A stretch of DNA of 64,000 bases from Tamlana flava (GTDB lineage Bacteria; Bacteroidota; Bacteroidia; Flavobacteriales; Flavobacteriaceae): NCBI RefSeq assembly GCF_041287255.1, contig NZ_JBGGTX010000002.1:434001-498000 (forward strand), written 5' to 3'. Positions 52,521-61,108 of this stretch are shown here, in pieces. The first letter of the stretch is position 1. Each line of letters begins with the position of its first letter. The notes beneath the pieces are model-generated. The model made no database searches. It was not told the origin of the DNA and saw only the letters and a program-made list of their open reading frames with translations. Both the position numbers and the translations under genes were made by a program.

Positions 52521-53887
52521 TGGCAAAAATATCAGCACAAGATTTAGGTACGGAACCTATAGGCAAACTGCTCATAAAACAGGCAGTTCCTGCATCCATT
52601 GGTATTTTGGTGATGTCGCTCAATATCTTGGTCGACACCATTTTTGTTGGGAATTGGATAGGCTCTATTGCCATAGCTGCCATTAATGTAGTATTGCCGG
52701 TATCGTTTTTTATTGCGGCCTTGGGAATGTCCATTGGGGTTGGAGGTTCTTCAATAATTTCTAGGGCATTGGGTGCGAACAATCACGATAAAGCCCTTAA
52801 AACTTTTGGCAACCAAATAACGCTTACCTTATTGCTCACCATAACCATGGTTGTTTTCGGGTTGTGGTTTGTTGATGGCATTGTACCTGCGTTTGGGGGC
52901 AAAGGCAATATTTTGGAGCCCGCAAAAATCTATTATGTCATTGTACTCTATGGCGTGCCATTTTTAGCACTTTGTATGATGGGAAACACGGTAATCAGGG
53001 CAGAAGGTAAGCCAAAATTTGCCATGTATGCCATGATGATTCCTTCAATCTCAAATTTAATTTTAGATTATCTTTTAATAAATGTTTTGGACTTTGGAAT
53101 GGCAGGTGCTGCTTGGGCTACCACCGGATCCTATTTGTTGTGTTTTGCTTTTATATTATGGTTTTTCCTGTCTAAAAATTCGGAATTAAAAATAAACTTT
53201 TCGCATTTTGGATTGGATAGACCCATTGTTTCCGAAATCAGTTCTTTGGGGTTTGTAACTTTATCAAGACAGGCTGTAGTCAGTATTACCTATCTGTTTA
53301 TGAACAATATTTTGTTTCATTTGGGGGGCGAATCCTCGGTAACTGCTTACGCTATTGTAGGGCGTATGCTCATGTTTGCATTGTTCCCCGTTTTTGGCAT
53401 TACACAAGGCTTTTTGCCCATTGCCGGTTTTAATTATGGAGCCTTGAAATACGAACGGGTTAAACAAACCATTTACACTGCCATAAAATATGCTGCTGGA
53501 TTGGCCACAATGGTTTTTATTTTGCTTATGGTATTTCCGGAATCCATTACCAAACTGTTTACTCATGATGCTGAAGTCATAAAAGAAACACCTCCTGCCA
53601 TGCGTTGGGTTTTTGCAGCAACACCTATAATAGCACTTCAACTTATCGGTGCGGCCTATTTTCAGGCTATTGGTAAAGCCAGACAAGCGCTTCTGCTTAC
53701 TTTATGTCGACAAGGGTTTTTCTTTATTCCGTTGATTTTAATTTTACCCTTATTTTGGGATGAGCTTGGCGTTTGGGTGTCATTCCCAATATCGGATATT
53801 TTGGCAACGATTGTAACGGCCTATTTTTTAAATAGGGAAATAATTAAGAACTTGAACCCAGAAGATGTACTAACTTCCAATTTATAG
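52520..53887 (+). CDS. MATE-family efflux transporter
   Basis: 455 residues, 12 transmembrane helices in two six-helix halves. ISRALGANN and GAAWAT, with QGFLPIAGFNYGA in the second half, are typical of MATE proteins (sodium- or proton-driven antiporters). Drug efflux is the default reading, but its overlap with hemH and proximity to the HemJ-like gene raise the possibility of porphyrin export. Confidence 0.9.
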   Translation: MAKISAQDLGTEPIGKLLIKQAVPASIGILVMSLNILVDTIFVGNWIGSIAIAAINVVLPVSFFIAALGMSIGVGGSSIISRALGANNHDKALKTFGNQITLTLLLTITMVVFGLWFVDGIVPAFGGKGNILEPAKIYYVIVLYGVPFLALCMMGNTVIRAEGKPKFAMYAMMIPSISNLILDYLLINVLDFGMAGAAWATTGSYLLCFAFILWFFLSKNSELKINFSHFGLDRPIVSEISSLGFVTLSRQAVVSITYLFMNNILFHLGGESSVTAYAIVGRMLMFALFPVFGITQGFLPIAGFNYGALKYERVKQTIYTAIKYAAGLATMVFILLMVFPESITKLFTHDAEVIKETPPAMRWVFAATPIIALQLIGAAYFQAIGKARQALLLTLCRQGFFFIPLILILPLFWDELGVWVSFPISDILATIVTAYFLNREIIKNLNPEDVLTSNL

Positions 53888-53889
53888 AC

Positions 53890-54438
53890 ATGGAATATTA
53901 CGCTTACATAAAAGCCTTTCATCTTATTTTTGTTATTACCTGGTTCGCAGGCCTGTTTTACATTCCCCGTTTGTTTGTGTATCAAATTGAAGCTTTTTAT
54001 AAACCTTCACCAGATAAGGAAATTTTAGGAAAACAGTTAAAGCTCATGGCCAAGCGCCTTTGGTATATCATTACTTGGCCTTCTGCTATTTTAGCCACAC
54101 TTTTTGCAGTTTGGCTATTGGTTTTACAACCCTATTGGCTTCAACAACCGTGGATGCATGTAAAATTAGGTTTTGTAGTTCTGCTTTTCATTTATCATTT
54201 AAAAACGCACCAATATTTCAAGCAACTACAAAACGATGTGGTAATAAAATCCTCTAGTTTTATGCGCATTTGGAATGAGGGTGCCACGTTTATTCTTTTT
54301 GCGGTTGTGTTTTTGGTCATCCTAAAAAGTGCCATAAATTGGGTTTGGGGCGTTGTAGGCATAATCGTTTTAGGCGTTTTTATAATGCTCGGCTATAAAG
54401 TCTATAAGAACATTAGGGACAAAAACCCTGAGGCCTAA
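53890..54438 (+). CDS. hemJ: HemJ-like protoporphyrinogen IX oxidase (CopD-family membrane protein)
   Basis: 182 residues with four to five transmembrane helices. The opening YIKAFHLIFVITWFAGLFYI and the helix WPSAILATLFAVWLL match HemJ, with His10 as a conserved heme/metal-ligand candidate. HemJ oxidises protoporphyrinogen IX to protoporphyrin IX, the step before ferrochelatase. Its position next to hemH supports this over other CopD-type roles. Confidence 0.85.
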   Translation: MEYYAYIKAFHLIFVITWFAGLFYIPRLFVYQIEAFYKPSPDKEILGKQLKLMAKRLWYIITWPSAILATLFAVWLLVLQPYWLQQPWMHVKLGFVVLLFIYHLKTHQYFKQLQNDVVIKSSSFMRIWNEGATFILFAVVFLVILKSAINWVWGVVGIIVLGVFIMLGYKVYKNIRDKNPEA

Positions 54439-54483
54439 ACAATTCAAAATAATTAACTTTTAGGCGTTCACTTTATTTTAAAT

Positions 54484-54496
54484 GACCCTTAGGGTC
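54484..54496. other. Short palindrome after hemJ
   Basis: GACCC-TTA-GGGTC followed by TTTGGTTTG. It is the only terminator-like signal after the hemH-MATE-hemJ operon but its stem is short, so termination there is doubtful. Confidence 0.4.
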
Positions 54497-54537
54497 TTTG
54501 GTTTGATTATTGCTATATTTAAGCACTATAATTCTGA

Positions 54538-56022
54538 ATGAAACTCAAAAAATTTTCCTTACGCACCCGCATCTTCTTAGCTATGATACTCTTGGTGTTA
54601 TTGGCCTCTGTCCTCATTTCGGCGGTAGCCATTTATCAATACAGCGAGCAAAGTCAAGATTATCACAAGGGTCGTTTGGAGCGTAAAGAGGGAAGTATTC
54701 AAACGCACTTAAAACGAGTTTTAAATGGTAGGCAAAACACCTGGGAAGTAAAGACTGCAAACATTCCCTATATATTCAAGGAAGAAATTTACAATATTGC
54801 CGATATCCATAAACTGCAAATCAATTTGTACGATTTGGAAGGTGGGTTGTTAATCTCATCTAAAGCTGGACTTCAAACCGAAGTTGCTGAGAAGTGTTTG
54901 GATGCAGAAATAATGAACGCCATTAATAATACGGTGGAGTTTAATAGTGAATCGGAATTGACTAGGCATCGATATGTGGATAAGCATAGAGAAAATGGCG
55001 AATTATTTCAGTCGTCTTACACCTTTATTTTGGACCAAAAGTCGAAACCCTTGGCCATATTGAACATTCCTTACCTTGAAAAGGACGATTTTCTACAAAA
55101 GGAACTTGAAGAATTTTTAACGCGACTTGGTTTTGCTTTTATGTTTGTGCTGGTTACGGCTATTGTCATTGCGTTTTGGCTTTCTAAATACATTACAAAG
55201 TCCCTTAAAACTATAAGTGATAAAATAAATACTACCCGACTGGAAAAGCGCAATCAAAAAATTGATGTTGACGATACCAGCGAAGAAATTTCTACTTTGG
55301 TGAGTTCCTATAACAGTATGATTGATGAACTTGAGGAAAGTGCCATTCAATTGGCGCGAAGTGAACGCGAACAAGCTTGGCGTGAAATGGCCAAACAGGT
55401 GGCCCACGAAATTAAAAATCCGTTAACACCCATGCGATTAACGGTGCAAAATTTCCAGCGTAAGTTTAATCCAGAGGATGAAAATATTCATAAAAAGGTA
55501 GATGAATACAGCAAAACGCTCATCCAGCAAATCGATACTATGAGCGCCATTGCCTCGGCATTTTCAAACTTTGCCAAAATGCCCGCCCAACAAAGCGAGA
55601 CACTTAACGTGGTAAAAATCGTTAAATTGGCTTTAGATATTTTTAATGAAGATTACATCGTATTTCAGGCGGAATCTGAAGAAATTATAGCAAAATTTGA
55701 CCGTTCGCAACTCATTCGTGTGGTTACTAATTTGGTAAAAAATAGCATTCAGGCCATTCCAGAAAGCCAAACACCCAAAATTGAAATTAAAGTAGGTACC
55801 GAAGCGGGCAAAGTGTTTATAACAGTGGCGGACAATGGTGTAGGCGTTTCAGAAGAAAATAAAAACAAAGTCTTTGAGCCCAAGTTCACCACCAAAACAA
55901 GTGGTATGGGTCTTGGTTTGGCCATGGTAAAAAACATTGTAGAAACCTATAAAGGCACCATTTCTTTTGATACTGAAAAAGATAAAGGAACGACGTTTAA
56001 AGTTACGTTTCCTAAAGCATAA
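54538..56022 (+). CDS. Membrane sensor histidine kinase (NtrY-like)
   Basis: 494 residues: two transmembrane helices (about 12-33 and 198-216) around a periplasmic sensor region, a HAMP segment (about 217-270), HisKA with phospho-acceptor His290 in VAHEIKNPLTPMRLTVQNF and HATPase (about 380-494: VTNLVKNSIQAI, DNGVGVSE, GMGLGLAMVKNI). No receiver-domain gene is adjacent, so its response regulator is elsewhere. Signal unknown. Confidence 0.92.
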   Translation: MKLKKFSLRTRIFLAMILLVLLASVLISAVAIYQYSEQSQDYHKGRLERKEGSIQTHLKRVLNGRQNTWEVKTANIPYIFKEEIYNIADIHKLQINLYDLEGGLLISSKAGLQTEVAEKCLDAEIMNAINNTVEFNSESELTRHRYVDKHRENGELFQSSYTFILDQKSKPLAILNIPYLEKDDFLQKELEEFLTRLGFAFMFVLVTAIVIAFWLSKYITKSLKTISDKINTTRLEKRNQKIDVDDTSEEISTLVSSYNSMIDELEESAIQLARSEREQAWREMAKQVAHEIKNPLTPMRLTVQNFQRKFNPEDENIHKKVDEYSKTLIQQIDTMSAIASAFSNFAKMPAQQSETLNVVKIVKLALDIFNEDYIVFQAESEEIIAKFDRSQLIRVVTNLVKNSIQAIPESQTPKIEIKVGTEAGKVFITVADNGVGVSEENKNKVFEPKFTTKTSGMGLGLAMVKNIVETYKGTISFDTEKDKGTTFKVTFPKA

Positions 56023-56044
56023 ACGACACTAGAAATCTATTAAA

Positions 56045-56827
56045 ATGAGTTACAATAACGTTTTATTCGAATCGCATAACGGCATTACTACAATAACCAT
56101 AAATCGGCCTAAAAAGTTAAATGCCTTAAACAAGGAAACCATTAACGAACTTCATGATGCTTTTGATACAGCCGATAGGGACAAAAACACCAAAGTAATT
56201 ATTGTTACTGGTAGTGGAGAAAAGGCTTTTGTAGCTGGTGCCGATATTAGTGAATTCGCCAATTTTAGCGTGGAAGAAGGCAAAAAGTTAGCAGCCAACG
56301 GGCAAAAAATATTGTTCGATTTTGTGGAAAATCTATCAACTCCGGTAATTGCAGCGGTTAATGGTTTTGCGCTTGGTGGCGGATTGGAATTGGCCATGGC
56401 ATGCCATTTTAGAATAGCCAGTGATAATGCCAAATTGGGTTTGCCCGAAGTGAGTTTAGGGGTTATTCCCGGGTATGGTGGTACACAACGCTTACCCCAG
56501 TTAATTGGCAAGGGCAGGGCTATGGAAATGATTATGACCGCAGGTATGATTGATGCCAACAAAGCCCTAAATTATGGTTTGGTAAACCATGTAACCTCAC
56601 TAGAGGAATTGTTGCCCCTTTGCGAAAAAATAGCCCTTAAAATTTTAAATAATTCTTCTGTGGCCATAGGTGCTGCCGTACACGCCATAAACGCCAATTT
56701 TAAAGATGGTGTTAACGGTTTTGAAGTTGAGGTTAACGAATTTGGAAAATGCTTTGGTACTGAAGATTTTACAGAAGGCACCACCGCATTTTTAGAAAAA
56801 CGAAAAGCTGATTTTCCTGGGAATTAG
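56045..56827 (+). CDS. Enoyl-CoA hydratase/isomerase family protein
   Basis: 260 residues, standard crotonase size. The oxyanion-hole motifs are KAFVAGADISEF and NGFALGGGLELAMAC, and the two catalytic-glutamate regions are LGLPEVSLGVIPGYGGTQRL. It hydrates short-chain 2-enoyl-CoA; 3-hydroxybutyryl-CoA dehydratase is the likely role. It follows the kinase by 22 nt. Confidence 0.93.
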   Translation: MSYNNVLFESHNGITTITINRPKKLNALNKETINELHDAFDTADRDKNTKVIIVTGSGEKAFVAGADISEFANFSVEEGKKLAANGQKILFDFVENLSTPVIAAVNGFALGGGLELAMACHFRIASDNAKLGLPEVSLGVIPGYGGTQRLPQLIGKGRAMEMIMTAGMIDANKALNYGLVNHVTSLEELLPLCEKIALKILNNSSVAIGAAVHAINANFKDGVNGFEVEVNEFGKCFGTEDFTEGTTAFLEKRKADFPGN

Positions 56828-56842
56828 GTTTTTTTTAAGTTG

Positions 56843-56899
56843 TTCGTTTAATGCGATGATATGCGTCGTTTTAATGACTTATGTCAATCGTTAAACGAA
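56843..56899. repeat. Long inverted repeat
   Basis: Perfect 9-bp arms TTCGTTTAA (56843-56851) and TTAAACGAA (56891-56899) around a 39-nt loop that itself contains GATGATATG/CGTCGTTTTAATGACTTATGTC. It lacks a T-run of the usual type. Could be a protein-binding site, weak terminator or a rod structure. Confidence 0.4.
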
Positions 56900-57011
56900 G
56901 TTAGTTGAAATTTTCTACAAAATCAAGTTTGTTAATAACCCATTTTTGCTTTAACAGTTTTCGGGTTAAATAATGGCTAACTTTAAAGAGTTAGGTTTTG
57001 TTTCTCTTTAA

Positions 57012-58097
57012 ATGTTAATGTTTATGAACCCCAAATCTGTTATAAAAGGCCGCGGTGCGCAGCTTAACGTCCACAACCGTTTTTTTGAATTGAGCCACGA
57101 AATGCGCGACGACTTTTTGGAATATTGCCAAAAAGAAGGCGAAACAGCCGATAACAACAAAACCCTGTATTTAGAAACCTTCCCCAAAACTATCGTAAAT
57201 AAAGTGGAAAGCCCAGACGTGGGCATGATGTATTCCATGAACGCTTACCAAGGTTGTGAACATGGTTGTATTTATTGCTATGCTCGAAACACGCATGAAT
57301 ATTGGGGGTACAGTGCCGGTTTGGATTTTGAGCGTCGAATTTTGATAAAAAAAGATGCGCCAAAACTTTTGGAAGCCTATATAAAAAAGAAAAGTTGGAA
57401 GGCACACCCCATTGTGATGTCTGGAAATACCGATTGTTACCAACCTGCCGAAAAACAGTTTGAAATTACTCGAAAATGTTTGGAGGTATTTTTAAAGTAC
57501 AAACATCCTGTAGGTATCATAACAAAAAATGCGTTGATTTTACGGGATTTAGACCTTATACAAGCATTGGCTAAAGATAGTTTAATTGGCGTTAATGTGT
57601 CTATAACCTCACTTTCAGAAGGCACCAGGCGCATTTTAGAACCCAGAACGGCCACGATAAAAAGACGTTTAGAAACCGTAAAAACCTTAAACAAGCATGG
57701 CATACCCGTTAATGTTATGTTGGCCCCAATAATTCCTTCAATAAACAGTCATGAAATTTTACCTTTAGCCAAAGCTGCTTCAGAACATGGGGCCGTTTCC
57801 ATAGGGCATACCATAGTTAGACTAAACGGTGCCATTAGTGAAATTTTTACCGATTGGATTAGCAAAACATTGCCAGATTGTGCCGATAAAGTGTTGCACC
57901 AAATAGAAAATTGCCATGGCGGTAGCCTAAACGATTCACGTTACGGTGCAAGAATGCGAGGTGAAGACAAAATAGCCGAACAAATTAATAATCTTGTGGC
58001 TTTGGCACGGCAGAAATACTTTAAAGACAAGGCATTTCCGAAATTAAACACAGCCTTGCACGAGCAGTTTAAACAAGGACAACTCAAGTTATTTTAG
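57012..58097 (+). CDS. PA0069-type radical SAM protein
   Basis: 361 residues (ATGs at 57012, 57018 and 57024 are all possible). The CxxxCxxC motif is in YQGCEHGCIYCYARNTHEYW. The sequence resembles SplB-like radical SAM proteins but without the spore-photoproduct signature; the PA0069 family is defined by the stretch GYSAGLDFERRI. The substrate is unknown. It lies downstream of the inverted repeat and ends before a bidirectional terminator. Confidence 0.88.
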   Translation: MLMFMNPKSVIKGRGAQLNVHNRFFELSHEMRDDFLEYCQKEGETADNNKTLYLETFPKTIVNKVESPDVGMMYSMNAYQGCEHGCIYCYARNTHEYWGYSAGLDFERRILIKKDAPKLLEAYIKKKSWKAHPIVMSGNTDCYQPAEKQFEITRKCLEVFLKYKHPVGIITKNALILRDLDLIQALAKDSLIGVNVSITSLSEGTRRILEPRTATIKRRLETVKTLNKHGIPVNVMLAPIIPSINSHEILPLAKAASEHGAVSIGHTIVRLNGAISEIFTDWISKTLPDCADKVLHQIENCHGGSLNDSRYGARMRGEDKIAEQINNLVALARQKYFKDKAFPKLNTALHEQFKQGQLKLF

Positions 58098-58102
58098 CAA
58101 AG

Positions 58103-58130
58103 AAAAAGCGGACTATAATGCCCGCTTTTT
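58103..58130. terminator. Bidirectional terminator between convergent genes
   Basis: AAAAAGCGG and CCCGCTTTTT (one mismatch) with a nine-base loop, flanked by A and T runs. It serves the radical SAM gene and the first secreted paralog. Confidence 0.85.
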
Positions 58131-58154
58131 CAAGTTGAATTGAGTTAGTTAATG

Positions 58155-58763
58155 TTAACTTTTAATGATTTCTGTAAATACTCTGCCTTCTGTTCTGTAA
58201 ACAATTTTGTAGTCGCCTTTGTTCAATCCGGTCAATCTGTAAAGACGCTCAACGCGCTCTGTGTTTTTTACGGTTTCAGCATACATAAGCTCATAAGTTC
58301 CGGTAGATCCTGAGTAAACTTCAATTTCCATCGGTGCTTTTTCAAGCGATAATCTAGTGATGAAAACTAAATCTCCTTTTACTCGGGTTACCGGCTTAAA
58401 AAATGTTGTTTCCATTTCTTTTTTGAAAAGAACTTCACTTGCCTTAACAGTAAACGGAATGCTTGTTATTTCTACATCTTTATTCAATTCAAAAATGTAG
58501 TCACCGTCAGGGAGCGATGTTAAATCGAAACCTTTGGTATAAACTCCAGTTTTTTGAATAGACTCTTTATATAAAGTAATTCCGTTTACATCTTTAATAG
58601 ACAAAAGGTTACCTTCTTTTACATCAGCAAAAGTAACAGCGATTTTTCGAGCGTCATCTGTAATATTTAAAAATGAGGCTTTTTCAGTTGCGAAACTTAA
58701 CGAGGCAGCCAACATGGTTACCATTAAGATTCCTTTTTTCGAGGTTTTAATTACGTTTTTCAT
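58155..58763 (-). CDS. Secreted paralog 1 of the three-gene family
   Basis: 202 residues with a signal peptide ending SLSFA (cleavage near residue 25). Two beta-rich repeats follow: FDLTSLPDGDYIFEL (about 75-90) and LYRLTGLNKGDYKIVYRTEG near the C-terminus. Both look like the strand-turn pattern of Ig-like or type IX sorting domains. Close relatives are at 59055-59660 and 59919-60518. Function unknown. The upstream frame start adds nine residues and is rejected. Confidence 0.82.
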   Translation of the reverse strand: MKNVIKTSKKGILMVTMLAASLSFATEKASFLNITDDARKIAVTFADVKEGNLLSIKDVNGITLYKESIQKTGVYTKGFDLTSLPDGDYIFELNKDVEITSIPFTVKASEVLFKKEMETTFFKPVTRVKGDLVFITRLSLEKAPMEIEVYSGSTGTYELMYAETVKNTERVERLYRLTGLNKGDYKIVYRTEGRVFTEIIKS

Positions 58764-58792
58764 AAATATGGGGTTTTTAACGTTCAACATGT

Positions 58793-58840
58793 CAAAAGTA
58801 TACTATAAATAAGGCTTGTAAAACATTGATATTAATGTAT
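58793..58840 (-). promoter_or_regulatory. Promoter and upstream element of paralog 1
   Basis: Minus-strand TACTTTTG -10 box (58793-58800), 29 nt before ATG. An 18-bp element (plus strand ACATTGATATTAATGTAT, 58823-58840) starts exactly 22 nt further upstream, as in all copies. Confidence 0.6.
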
Positions 58841-59007
58841 TTGTGTTCTATTTTACCTGTTATTTTTAGATTAAACTTTGGTTAAATTAATATAGAATAA
58901 TTAGGCGTTAATTGTGCATATTTTAGTACGAATCAGATATTTTATGTGCACATGTAAATCAAAATGAGATATGGAAAAGATGATTTCTTTATTGTGAAGG
59001 ATAAAAA

Positions 59008-59032
59008 AAGGTGAGCCAAAAGACTCACCTTA
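59008..59032 (-). terminator. Terminator of paralog 2
   Basis: AAGGTGAG and CTCACCTT stem with an eight-base loop, A-run on the left (T-run on the transcript). 22 nt past the stop. Confidence 0.8.
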
Positions 59033-59054
59033 TTAAATAAACATACTAAAATTT

Positions 59055-59660
59055 TTAATTAATGTTTTCTACAAATTTGCGTCCTTCAGAATGCATTACA
59101 ATCTTATAGCTTCCTTTTCTCAGACCGGTTAATTTGAAAATTTCACCAGGAGTTTGGGTGCCCTTAAGTTCTTTTGAATACATTAACTCAGCTATGTCAT
59201 GCCCAGTATAATATATATCAATTATTAAAGGTTCTTTGTTTAGAGCTAACTTGGTTACGTAAAGTAGATTGCCTTTTAAACGAACATAAGGTTTGTATGA
59301 GGTTTTCTCGTCTTCTTTATTAAATTCAACCAAGCCTAATTTTACTGAAAATGGAATTGAGTTAATTTCTAAATCTTTATCAAGCACAAAATGGTAGTCG
59401 CCGTCTGGAAGACTTGTTAAATCAAAACCTTTGTTATACAATCCAGTTTTTTGAATGGACTCTTTGTAAAGAATTGCTCCGTTGTCATCTTTAATAAACA
59501 GGAGGTTTCCTTTTTTAACATCGCGTAAAGCAATTGAGGTCATTTTAGCATCTTTTGTAATCATAAAAACAGATGCTTTTTCTTTGGCGAAGCTTAACGA
59601 GGCAGCCATCAGGGTTGCCATTAAGATTCCTTTTTTTAAATGTTTCATTACGTTTTTCAT
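59055..59660 (-). CDS. Secreted paralog 2
   Basis: 201 residues with signal peptide (KKGILMATLMAASLSFA). It shares with paralog 1 the stretches LYKESIQKTG, KGFDLTSLPDGDYHF and FKLTGLRKGSYKIVMHSEGR, with divergence concentrated in the middle (residues about 100-150). Conserved beta-repeat pattern suggests a common binding or structural role outside the cytoplasm. Confidence 0.82.
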   Translation of the reverse strand: MKNVMKHLKKGILMATLMAASLSFAKEKASVFMITKDAKMTSIALRDVKKGNLLFIKDDNGAILYKESIQKTGLYNKGFDLTSLPDGDYHFVLDKDLEINSIPFSVKLGLVEFNKEDEKTSYKPYVRLKGNLLYVTKLALNKEPLIIDIYYTGHDIAELMYSKELKGTQTPGEIFKLTGLRKGSYKIVMHSEGRKFVENIN

Positions 59661-59688
59661 AAATATGGGGTTTTAACGTTCAACACAT

Positions 59689-59736
59689 TAAAATTAGGAC
59701 ATCTTTATTTCCTATAAAACACTGATATTGATGTAT
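59689..59736 (-). promoter_or_regulatory. Promoter and upstream element of paralog 2
   Basis: Minus-strand TAATTTTA -10 box (59689-59696; one mismatch), 28 nt before ATG, with the 18-bp element ACACTGATATTGATGTAT at 59719-59736, again 22 nt away. Confidence 0.55.
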
Positions 59737-59860
59737 ATATATGTTTTTTTAGCTATCAGTTTAGATGAGCTTTTGGTTAAAATAAAACAGATTAAAAGCC
59801 CGGGGAAAATGTTTTTATTGACGCGAGTAATTATAAAAGCAAAAAATATAAGGGATAAAA

Positions 59861-59886
59861 AAAGTGGGCCACCACAGCCCACTTTT
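59861..59886 (-). terminator. Terminator of paralog 3
   Basis: AAAGTGGGC and GCCCACTTT stem with loop CACCACA, A-run on the left. Nearly identical to the terminator of the gutted copy at 60777. Confidence 0.85.
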
Positions 59887-59934
59887 ACCAACTAAACTAA
59901 ACTAAATAAGACATTAAACTAATTATTAATGAAT
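59861..59934. repeat. Direct repeat, copy A (3' end and terminator of paralog 3)
   Basis: These 74 nt match 60777-60849 except for a single T insertion. The segment includes the stop codon, last codons (FINN) and the terminator. It marks a recent duplication. Confidence 0.9.
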
Positions 59935-60518
59935 TTCGTGTATGTTCTTTCATCAGAACTTAGTACTATTTTATAATCACCACCTTTTTTAAGCTTGTAT
60001 GCTTTTTCAATGGTTCTTGTGTCTTCAATAACATCAGAGTAAATCATTTCGTATTCACTGTTGTTGTCAGAATAAATCTTAACTTTTAAAGGTTCTAAAC
60101 TTAACGCCAGTTTTGAAATAAGCAACATGTCGTCCTTTTGTCTGATGTGAGGCTTGAAAACTGATGTTCCATTTTCCTTAACAAAGATTACTTCTTTTGC
60201 TTTTACGGTAAAAGGTAGGATTTTAATTTCCATGTCCTTATCAACTTCAAAAAAGTAATCGCCATTAGGGAGAGCAGATAGATCGAAACCCTTTTGATAA
60301 ATTCCAGACGCTTCTATAGACTCCTTATATAATATAATACCATTGTAGTCTTTAATGGTTAATAAATCACCAACTTTTACATTAGTTAGTGTTATAGCCG
60401 TTTTTTTGATATCATCTTTAATAATAGATTTACCATCTTCGTTTGCGAAACTTACCAAGGTAGCCATAATGGTTACCATTAAGATTCCTTTTTTTGTGTT
60501 TTTAATTACGCTTTTCAT
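59919..60518 (-). CDS. Secreted paralog 3
   Basis: 199 residues with signal peptide (KKGILMVTIMATLVSFA). It keeps LYKESIEASG, KGFDLSALPNGDYFF and KKGGDYKIVLSSDER. It is the most diverged of the trio in the signal peptide and N-terminal third. Last 74 nt of gene plus terminator are duplicated in the husk at 60777-60849. Confidence 0.82.
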   Translation of the reverse strand: MKSVIKNTKKGILMVTIMATLVSFANEDGKSIIKDDIKKTAITLTNVKVGDLLTIKDYNGIILYKESIEASGIYQKGFDLSALPNGDYFFEVDKDMEIKILPFTVKAKEVIFVKENGTSVFKPHIRQKDDMLLISKLALSLEPLKVKIYSDNNSEYEMIYSDVIEDTRTIEKAYKLKKGGDYKIVLSSDERTYTKFINN

Positions 60519-60546
60519 AATTTGAGGTTTTTAACGTTCAACACTG

Positions 60547-60594
60547 CAAAGTTATAGTGGGGTTTTAGTTCCTAAAGCATTGAAATTAATGTAT
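60547..60594 (-). promoter_or_regulatory. Promoter and upstream element of paralog 3
   Basis: Minus-strand TAACTTTG (60547-60554), exact match, 28 nt before ATG; element GCATTGAAATTAATGTAT (plus strand) at 60577-60594, spacing 22. Confidence 0.6.
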
Positions 60595-60776
60595 TTATAT
60601 GCTATTTTATCCGTTATTTTGGGGTTAGGTTAATATAGAATATACAGGTGTTAATAGTGTAAATTTTGGCTCAAACATTTTTTTCAAAAAATAAATTCTG
60701 CAACTATTAAATGTTCTAGTCATTGTAACAATTTTTGAAATCTTTTAGAGTATCCTGGTAAAATTTTGAGCAAAAA

Positions 60777-60849
60777 AAAGTGGGCCACCACAGCCCACTT
60801 TACCAACTAAACTAAACTAAATAAGACATTAAACTAATTATTAATGAAT
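60777..60849. repeat. Direct repeat, copy B
   Basis: Near-identical partner of 59861-59934 (one T missing). Here it follows no full gene; it is the 3' end of the gutted fourth copy. Confidence 0.9.
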
Positions 60850-60939
60850 ATTGTGAACTCTAAAAAGAGTATTTTTTACTTAATAATTCTTTTAATAATT
60901 AATGCTATGATGTTCATAACAATTAACACTACAAAGATA
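60777..60939 (-). pseudogene. Gutted fourth paralog (promoter, leader and 3' end without body)
   Basis: On the minus strand it begins with a good -10 box (TATCTTTG), a leader like that of the other copies (AGTGTTAATTG), an ATG and a 13-codon frame. It then jumps to the last codons FINN, stop and terminator of the family. The about 550-nt coding body is missing. The 590-nt gap between paralog 3 and the AraC gene contains only this and promoters. It may still give a short transcript. Confidence 0.7.
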
Positions 60940-60979
60940 TGACCAAAGGAAAGTTATAAAAACATCAATTTTGACCTAT
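60932..60979 (-). promoter_or_regulatory. Promoter and upstream element of the gutted copy
   Basis: Minus-strand TATCTTTG (60932-60939), exact match; element ACATCAATTTTGACCTAT (plus strand, 60962-60979) at spacing 22, more diverged than the other three copies. Confidence 0.55.
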
Positions 60980-61080
60980 TTCTATGCTATATTAACTGTT
61001 AAATGAATGTTAATATATCGTTATGGTAAAATAACACACATTTAAGGTAATTAAATATACAGTGTATGCATAATATGTTT

Positions 61081-61088
61081 TAAATTTG
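61081..61088 (+). promoter_or_regulatory. -10 box of the AraC-family gene
   Basis: TAAATTTG, exact TAnnTTTG match, 20 nt before ATG 61109. Divergent from the gutted copy's promoter. Confidence 0.5.
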
Positions 61089-61108
61089 CATTAAAATAGT
61101 CCCAGGTT

